Shown here: positions 59,064 through 64,000 of the stretch, piece after piece
How positions within the stretch are numbered: position 1 is the first letter of the stretch
Layout: every line of letters begins with the position of its first letter
DNA from: Sulfuricella denitrificans skB26
GTDB taxonomy: Bacteria > Pseudomonadota > Gammaproteobacteria > Burkholderiales > Sulfuricellaceae
DNA: 64,000 nt
Direction: 5' to 3'
Assembly: GCF_000297055.2 (NCBI RefSeq)
Contig: NC_022357.1
Location: 186,001 to 250,000, forward strand
Position numbers and translations under genes: made by a program
Notes under the pieces: model-generated
Seen by the model: only the letters and a program-made list of their open reading frames with translations
The model's database searches: none
What the model was told of the DNA's origin: nothing

Positions 59064-60126
59064 GGTTTACGATAGCGCAACGGATTGTCGGCTGCTTTAC
59101 AACAGCCCGGTACAGAATGAAAGCGCGCTCATTCTGTTGCGCTCAAAACTATCGGCAATCGCGCAGCGCCTTGGTTTTTCGGACGGAAAACGGGAGAACA
59201 TGCTGCTGGTCGCCTCGGAAATGGTCAGCAATCAGGTCAAACACGCTCAAGGACGCGGCCTGTTCCAGGTTTGGCAACAGCCGGGTCCGATTCTTGACAT
59301 CGTCGCACTGGATTTCGGCCCGGGCATTTCCTGCCTTTCCCAGGCTCAGCAGGACGGCTACTCTTCGGTGAACACCCTGGGCAAGGGGCTGGGCAGCATC
59401 TACCGTCTCAGCGACGAATCGTTCGTCTATACCCAGAAGGAAAGTGCCGCCCCGGAAAAAAAATGGAGTGGTGCCGTCTTTTTGTCGCGCTTCCATCCCG
59501 GCAGAAAATCCGCCCCTGAAAGAGCCCCCGGTTCCGCCCCGCGCATGGCTTCAGGGCTGGAGATCGGTCTGTTTTCTCGCTCGTTGTCGGATGACCGCTA
59601 CAACGGTGACCGCATTTATTTACAGCAGACCGGCGACGCCCTGCGCTGGCTGCATCTGGATGGACTGGGTCACGGCCAACTGGCTCAGGAGGCTACCGCC
59701 AATCTCGCCGCACATTTATCCCACTGCGACTGCGTCGACTCGATTCTGGCGGCTGTGGATCGCCAGCTTAAGGGCACCCGAGGCGCAGTGGCCATTACCG
59801 GTGAGCTCGGCCTTGCCGGCCAGTCCCTGAATATCCTCGGTGTGGGCGATATGCACGCCCACGTCATGAACGAAGAGGAAATGGTCAACCTGTCATTCGC
59901 TCCCGGCGTACTGGGCAAGGAGCACCAGAAACCCGACCAGTTTCAGCTCGGCATCGGCAAGCGTTGCCTGGTGATCACCTGTACCGACGGCATTCGCCGC
60001 AACTGGGACACCACCAACTTTCCCGGCTTGTTCCACCAGCACCCTCAGTTGATTGCCTATACGCTGGGGAATATCATGGGCAGAATTTCAGACGACCAAT
60101 CGCTTTGCGTTGCCAGCATCAACTAA
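59056..60126 (+). CDS. RsbT-like kinase / RsbX-like phosphatase fusion
   Basis: The protein has 356 residues in two halves. Residues 1-145 form a GHKL serine kinase domain like RsbT/RsbW, with N box ENMLLVASEMVSNQVKHA, DFGPGIS and the lid segment GKGLGSIYRLSDE. Residues 165-356 form a small SpoIIE/PP2C phosphatase like RsbX, with metal motif HLDGLGHGQLA (Asp about 202), LGVGDMHA and ITCTDGIRRN. In Bacillus these are separate proteins with opposing actions on the RsbR-RsbS stressosome. Here one chain could both phosphorylate and reset the STAS proteins encoded next. Confidence 0.88.
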   Translation: MAKVYDSATDCRLLYNSPVQNESALILLRSKLSAIAQRLGFSDGKRENMLLVASEMVSNQVKHAQGRGLFQVWQQPGPILDIVALDFGPGISCLSQAQQDGYSSVNTLGKGLGSIYRLSDESFVYTQKESAAPEKKWSGAVFLSRFHPGRKSAPERAPGSAPRMASGLEIGLFSRSLSDDRYNGDRIYLQQTGDALRWLHLDGLGHGQLAQEATANLAAHLSHCDCVDSILAAVDRQLKGTRGAVAITGELGLAGQSLNILGVGDMHAHVMNEEEMVNLSFAPGVLGKEHQKPDQFQLGIGKRCLVITCTDGIRRNWDTTNFPGLFHQHPQLIAYTLGNIMGRISDDQSLCVASIN

Positions 60127-60165
60127 TTCAGAACAATAAAAGCATCATCTTGAAGGGGGAAAACC

Positions 60166-61044
60166 ATGGCACAAGAAAAATCCACATCCGCCAGCGCTAA
60201 ATTGACAGAACTGCTCAAGCTTCAGGTCGGCAGCATTTCGGAGACCATCGAAAAAGAAGGTCGTACCATTTTCGGCGGCAGCAACAATCTGCTCGGCACC
60301 GACGAGATCACCGATTTCTGCATCGAGTTTCTGCAACTCCTGGTTGCCTTGCTCGAATCCAGGGATCCGCACGATGATGGCTCGCCCCAGTTCCACGCCC
60401 TGGAAATGTTTTTTAATGGTTTGTCGAAGCAAATCCTGGTGCGCGGCGGCCGGGTGGAAGACCTGGTGCGCTACATCCAGTTCATGCAGCGCACCCTGAT
60501 CGAAGCATTGGCTCATGATAAAAAGAACACCACAGTCGACGACACGCGCGATGCCCTGCTGTTTCTCTCCGGCACCTTCAATGAGCTGATTCTGGCAGTA
60601 TTCCAGGCCTACCTCGATGAAAAGGAACGCACCATCAACGCGCAGGAAGCGGAATTGCGCGAGACTGCCACGCCCATCACCGAAATCTGGGATGGCGTGC
60701 TCACCCTGCCGATCATCGGCACGCTGGATTCCAACCGCACCATGCTGGTGATGGAGGCGCTGCTTAACCGCATTGCCAAGGAACACGCCAACGCCGTGGT
60801 GATGGACCTGACCGGGGTGAAAAATATCGACTCGCAGGTTTCCCATCACCTGATCCAGATGATGCGGGCGGTACAATTGATGGGGGCGGATGCGATCCTT
60901 ACCGGCATCCGGCCGGAAATCGCTCGCGCACTGACCAGCCTGAACATCGACATGAGCGGCGTCACCACGCGTGCCAGCCTCTCCGACGGGCTGAAGGAAG
61001 CATTCCGCCGCATGGGCATCCAGGTCAGCCACAAGGCTATTTAA
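60166..61044 (+). CDS. RsbR-like STAS-domain stressosome protein
   Basis: This 292-residue protein has an all-helical N-terminal sensory domain (about 1-165; resembles the RsbRD_N type, LIEALAHDKKNTTVDDTRDALLFLSGTF...) and a C-terminal STAS domain (about 170-285). Both threonines phosphorylated in Bacillus RsbR have equivalents: Thr169 in ETATPI and Thr216 in VVMDLTGVKNID. It is therefore expected to assemble into a stressosome shell and be a substrate of the RsbT-like domain. The ligand is unknown. An AAGGGGG site precedes the ATG. Confidence 0.9.
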   Translation: MAQEKSTSASAKLTELLKLQVGSISETIEKEGRTIFGGSNNLLGTDEITDFCIEFLQLLVALLESRDPHDDGSPQFHALEMFFNGLSKQILVRGGRVEDLVRYIQFMQRTLIEALAHDKKNTTVDDTRDALLFLSGTFNELILAVFQAYLDEKERTINAQEAELRETATPITEIWDGVLTLPIIGTLDSNRTMLVMEALLNRIAKEHANAVVMDLTGVKNIDSQVSHHLIQMMRAVQLMGADAILTGIRPEIARALTSLNIDMSGVTTRASLSDGLKEAFRRMGIQVSHKAI

Positions 61045-61047
61045 GGC

Positions 61048-61401
61048 GTGTCCATCCCCGGTCTGCACCTGACCCAGATCGGCAGCGGCGATTTTTTGCT
61101 GGAACCGTCGCGCAGCCTGAATATCTGCGATCAGGACCAACTGATCGAACGCATTGCCACGCGCCTGCAGCAGGCTCGTGCGTCGCGTTTGTATTACGAC
61201 CTTGCCGAGCAGGCGATCATCGATCCGGTTTATTACGCCTGGCTCAACGCCCTGGCGCGTACCACCGGTGCGATTAACGTCAGGATGGTGTGTGTCCACA
61301 TGCAACCCACGGCTGCCTTCGCCCTGGCGCAGTTTACACACGAAATTCCGGCATTCGAAACCGCCCTGGATATTTCCGGCTGGCAAAGGACGGAGCAATA
61401 A
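61048..61401 (+). CDS. RsbS-like STAS protein lacking the phosphorylated serine
   Basis: This 117-residue single STAS domain matches RsbS in layout (DLAEQAIIDPVYYAWLNAL, then VRMVCVHMQPTAAFALAQF, compare the GMQPAVA segment of RsbS). The serine that follows the aspartate in RsbS (Ser59 in B. subtilis) is proline here (Asp59-Pro60), so the usual switch by phosphorylation is not possible at that site. GTG at 61048, 3 bases after the RsbR-like stop, is the start. The stop overlaps the pilU ATG (TAATG). Confidence 0.78.
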   Translation: MSIPGLHLTQIGSGDFLLEPSRSLNICDQDQLIERIATRLQQARASRLYYDLAEQAIIDPVYYAWLNALARTTGAINVRMVCVHMQPTAAFALAQFTHEIPAFETALDISGWQRTEQ

Positions 61402-62555
61402 TGGATCTCACGCAGCTATTCAAATTCATGGCTGAAAAGCAGGCCTCGGACATGTACATCTCTGCCGGTGCGCCGGTGCTGATGAAGATCGAGGGCGAAA
61501 CACTGCCGCTCAACAATCAGGTGCTGGATGGGGAAACCGTCAAGAAAATCGCCTATTCACTGATGACCCCGGACGAAATCAAGGCGTTCGAAGCGGAACA
61601 CGAGATGAACTTTGGATTCCTGGTGGAAAACACCGGTAAATTCCGCATCAATGTTTTTCACCAGCGCGGCGATGTCGCCCTGGTGGCGCGTTTTGTCCGC
61701 GACCAGATCCCCTCGATCGAATCGCTCGGCCTGCCGGCTATCCTGAAAGAACTGGTGATGGAAAAACGTGGCCTGATCCTGGTGGTGGGCCAGGCAGGGT
61801 CGGGGAAATCTACCACCCTGGCGTCGATGATCGATTACCGCAACACCAACAGAACCGGTCATATCCTGCTGATCGAAGATCCCATCGAGTACCTGCATGC
61901 TTACAAAAAATCCATCGTCAACCAGCGCGAGGTGGGACTCGACACCAACTCCTACTCCACGGCCCTGCTCAACGCCGTGCGCGAAGCGCCGGACGTGCTG
62001 ATGATCGGCGAAATCCGTGACCGCGACACCATGCAGCAGGCGATGATCTACGCTGAAACCGGGCACCTGATGATGTCCACCCTGCACGCCAACAACAGCT
62101 ATCACACCCTGAACCGCATCATCAATCTGTTCCCCCACGAAGCGCGCAACCATTTGCTGCATGACCTCTCGATCAGCCTGAAGGCGGTGATTTCGCAGCG
62201 ACTGGTACGTGGAGTGAACGGCAAGCGTTTGCCGGCAACGGAAATTCTGGTGAACTCGCCCTATGTTGCAGAACTGATCAAGAGCGGGGAGACGGACAAA
62301 ATCAAGGAAGCGATGGAGCAAAGTCTCACTGCCGGCTCGCAAACTTTCGAACAGGCGCTGTTCGCCCTCTATCGGGAGGGTAAAATCAGCCTGGACGAGG
62401 CGCTCGCCAATGCCGACTCTCGCACCAATCTGTCTTGGCTGATCAACAACGAAAAGCGCGATGGGTCCGATACCCGGTCCCCCGACGATCCTCCTGTCGA
62501 TGTAGCCACGGGCACCGACTTCGCCGGCTTCGCCCTCAATAGCGACAAAGTCTGA
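61401..62555 (+). CDS. pilU: Type IV pilus retraction ATPase PilU
   Basis: This 384-residue hexameric secretion-type ATPase of the PilT/PilU family has an N-terminal PAS-like domain (LTQLFKFMAEKQASDMYISAGAPVLMKIEGE), Walker A VVGQAGSGKSTTLASM, the Asp box LLIEDPIEYLH, Walker B APDVLMIGEIRD and the His box TGHLMMSTLHANNS. The GQAGSGKS loop and the length favour PilU over PilT (about 345 residues, GPTGSGKS). PilT is not adjacent, unusually. The ATG overlaps the RsbS-like stop, so it is translated with the stressosome genes. Confidence 0.9.
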   Translation: MDLTQLFKFMAEKQASDMYISAGAPVLMKIEGETLPLNNQVLDGETVKKIAYSLMTPDEIKAFEAEHEMNFGFLVENTGKFRINVFHQRGDVALVARFVRDQIPSIESLGLPAILKELVMEKRGLILVVGQAGSGKSTTLASMIDYRNTNRTGHILLIEDPIEYLHAYKKSIVNQREVGLDTNSYSTALLNAVREAPDVLMIGEIRDRDTMQQAMIYAETGHLMMSTLHANNSYHTLNRIINLFPHEARNHLLHDLSISLKAVISQRLVRGVNGKRLPATEILVNSPYVAELIKSGETDKIKEAMEQSLTAGSQTFEQALFALYREGKISLDEALANADSRTNLSWLINNEKRDGSDTRSPDDPPVDVATGTDFAGFALNSDKV

Positions 62556-62565
62556 CAGGTCGCGC

Positions 62566-63222
62566 TTATTCCGTAGCGAAGCGCCGGTACTGGATCGCCT
62601 CGGCAATATGTCCGCTGCTGACCCCCTCGCTGCCGGCAAGATCGGCGATGGTTCGCGCCACCTTGAGTACGCGGTGATAGGCGCGGGCGGAAAGGTTCAA
62701 CCGCGCAATCGCCTGCTTCAGCAACCCTTCCCCTGCCGCATCGGGCTGACAGAATTGGTCGATCTCCTGCGTGGTCAGCAGGGCATTGGCTTTGCCTTGC
62801 CGCGCCAACTGCCTGCCATAGGCGGCTTCCACGCGGGCCTGAATAGCCGCGCTGGGCTCACTCGCTCCGTGTTGGGTAAGGTCACTCTCAGGCAGGGCGG
62901 GGACCTCAATCTGCAAGTCGATGCGATCGAGCAACGGACCGGATATTTTTCCGCGGTAGCGCGTCACCTGGTCCGGGGTGCAGCGGCATTTTCCACCGGG
63001 GTGGCCGAGATAACCGCACGGGCAGGGATTCATCGCGGCCACCAGTTGAAAGCGCGCTGGAAAGTCAGCCTGGTGGGCGGCGCGGGAAATGGTAATACGC
63101 CCTGATTCGAGCGGTTCGCGCAACGCCTCCAGCACAGGGCGCGCAAACTCCGGCAGTTCGTCCAGGAACAGCACCCCGTGGTGCGCCAGGGAAATCTCGC
63201 CAGGGCGCGGGTTGCCGCCGCT
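62566..63222 (-). pseudogene. comM: comM (Mg chelatase-like AAA ATPase), 5' part cut off by transposon
   Basis: The reading frame encodes the C-terminal 218 or so residues of ComM/YifB: SGGNPRPGEISLAHHGVLFLDELPEFARPVLEALREPLESG, then CPCGYLGHPGGKCRCTPDQVTRYRGKISGPLLDRIDLQIEVPAL. Homology breaks off after the codons for SGGNPRPGE near 63222. The frame then enters AT-rich sequence and meets a stop at 63241-63243. ComM has about 500 residues, so about 280 are missing; they should lie beyond the element. ComM is a branch-migration helicase used in natural transformation. Confidence 0.92.
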
Positions 63223-63266
63223 GGGGGGATTTTTGCTTTTTTAGAATTTAGTATTATTATTTAAGA

Positions 63267-63953
63267 ATGCCAACGCGCAAAATCCGAGCGTGCCCTGTAA
63301 AGGTGACCGGTACCGCACCCGATGGGCAACAATTCGAGTCCACCATCGAAGAGGATTTCTTTGTCTTGCTCCGCTTCAACCGTTCGGTAGCGAGTTTCGA
63401 GGCACAACCCGTCAAGGTTGAATGGCTAGACGCCAAGGGAAAAATCCACACCTACACCCCAGACGTTCTGGTTCACTACCATCAGGATATGGACGAATCT
63501 GTCAGCAAGCCGCCCCTGTTATGTGAGATCAAACCCGACCACCCTGAAGACGCTCCCCAGCCAGTCAAGCGTAAACACCCTTACAAGGAGAACGCGGCCG
63601 AAAACGCACTCAAGTGGGCCGCCGCGAAGCGCTACGCAACGGCACAAGGCTGGGAGTTCAGCGTTTTCCGTGAAAAGGATGTCCGCACGCCCTACCTGAA
63701 GAACGTTCGTTTCCTGCTCCGCGCCCTGGAGAAAGTGAAGGACTCCCATTTCCAGCCGGAATTACTCGAGAAGCTGGATGAGAACGGCTCCCTTACTCTG
63801 GATGAATGGGCCGGCACCCTGGCGTCAACCCTGGAGGCACGGGCCAAGGTCCTGCCAGCCTGCTACCGGCTGATCGCCCTGCAGCGCGTGGAGGTGGATC
63901 TGGAGCAGCCGCTTACGCTCCAATCCATGGTGAGGGCGATGTCCCATGCCTAA
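63267..63953 (+). CDS. tnsA: TnsA-like transposase endonuclease subunit
   Basis: This 228-residue protein has the TnsA N-terminal nuclease fold of restriction-enzyme type. Conserved residues are Glu29/30 (ESTIEEDFFVLLRF), Asp66 (YTPDVLVHY) and Glu87-x-Lys89 (LLCEIKPD), the metal-binding cluster. The C-terminal half (SLTLDEWAGTL...) resembles the winged domain that contacts the transposase. In Tn7 this protein cuts the 5' ends. It is a little shorter than Tn7 TnsA (273), fitting the short form (TniC-type) of Tn6022-like elements. The stop overlaps the next ATG. Confidence 0.88.
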   Translation: MPTRKIRACPVKVTGTAPDGQQFESTIEEDFFVLLRFNRSVASFEAQPVKVEWLDAKGKIHTYTPDVLVHYHQDMDESVSKPPLLCEIKPDHPEDAPQPVKRKHPYKENAAENALKWAAAKRYATAQGWEFSVFREKDVRTPYLKNVRFLLRALEKVKDSHFQPELLEKLDENGSLTLDEWAGTLASTLEARAKVLPACYRLIALQRVEVDLEQPLTLQSMVRAMSHA

Positions 63954-64000
63954 CACCATCCCACTCCAGCCTGGCGACATCGTTTCCTTCCGAGACCAGA
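63946..64000 (+). CDS. Probable transposase subunit (TnsB/TniA position), 3' end outside window
   Basis: ATG at 63946 overlaps the tnsA stop by 8 bases. The 18 codons present begin MPNTIPLQPGDIVSFRDQ and are open to the window edge. Too short to identify by sequence; the assignment rests on gene order in Tn7-like elements, where the DDE transposase follows tnsA. Confidence 0.5.
   Translation, partial: MPNTIPLQPGDIVSFRDQ

Larger units (their letters stand above)
63223..64000 (+). mobile_element. End of a Tn7-family (Tn6022-like) transposon in comM
   Basis: Foreign sequence starts at the comM break with GGGGGGATTTTTGCTTTTTT and continues to the window end. A TnsA-type endonuclease gene comes first, followed in overlap by the next transposition gene. 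comM is the known target of Tn6022/AbaR-type elements in Acinetobacter. Only about 44 bases separate the break from tnsA. The other end, target duplication and cargo are outside the window. Confidence 0.85.

Overview
The window reads as chromosomal DNA of a betaproteobacterium, most likely of the Nitrosomonadales type. This is inferred from gene content and GC-rich codon use: a yqgE-ruvX-pyrB-pyrX block, glnA with ntrB and ntrC, mpl-yqiA-RNB-tonB, a DNR-type regulator, and many diguanylate cyclases. No rRNA, tRNA or CRISPR array was seen. Most of the sequence is densely packed housekeeping DNA. Three stretches look foreign or recently rearranged: 31.4-32.8 kb, the repeat-bearing gaps, and the right end from 63.2 kb.

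Layout. 1-5.3 kb: the 3' part of an RND pump, a lipoprotein adaptor and an ABC-2 exporter pair. 5.4-7.7: Lrp-type regulator divergent from leuA. 7.8-9.5: Pit phosphate transporter with its DUF47 partner. 9.5-11.2: an ECF sigma / anti-sigma / SnoaL-like operon with a candidate ECF promoter. 11.3-15.5: DUF1614 membrane protein, mgtE and a PAS-GGDEF protein. 15.7-18.4: mtgA-aroE and a CDF metal exporter. 18.4-23.3: a nitrogen control locus with two NtrC sites, a sigma-54 promoter, glnA, ntrB and ntrC. 23.3-25.1: a DNR-like regulator facing two related membrane proteins, one fused to a thioredoxin-fold domain, with an FNR/DNR box at exactly -41.5 from a -10 box. 25.1-31.4: xth, redox/SH3 proteins, prlC, gamma-carbonic anhydrase, pgm. 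31.4-32.8: a TumE-type toxin-antitoxin pair and a solitary integron-like cassette encoding a GIY-YIG protein, ending on the pyrX stop codon. 32.8-36.1: pyrX, pyrB, ruvX, yqgE. 36.3-40.9: mpl-yqiA-RNB-tonB. 41-45: HDOD protein, hexose-6-phosphate mutarotase, membrane diguanylate cyclase. 45.2-53.6: a signalling operon of UrtA-like binding protein, giant hybrid histidine kinase and response regulator-GGDEF-EAL. 53.7-57.9: metH and a rhodanese. 58-62.6: a stressosome-like operon (GGDEF, RsbT/RsbX-like fusion, RsbR-like, RsbS-like) that runs into pilU. 62.6-64: comM cut by the end of a Tn7-family (Tn6022-like) transposon carrying tnsA and the start of its transposase gene.

Themes. Cyclic-di-GMP signalling is dense: four GGDEF proteins, one with an EAL domain. 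Two of them sit inside multi-gene sensory operons that look like complete signal paths and are the best candidates for little-described systems. A repeat of about 68 bp with a CTCCCGCTTGCGGGAG-type palindrome occurs six times, in both orientations, and has changed gene ends and leaders: it supplies the C-terminus of the HDOD protein and the ribosome-binding region of a DUF4124 gene, and a decayed copy lies between the glnA enhancer and promoter. A second, unrelated inverted repeat forms the N-terminal coding region of ruvX.
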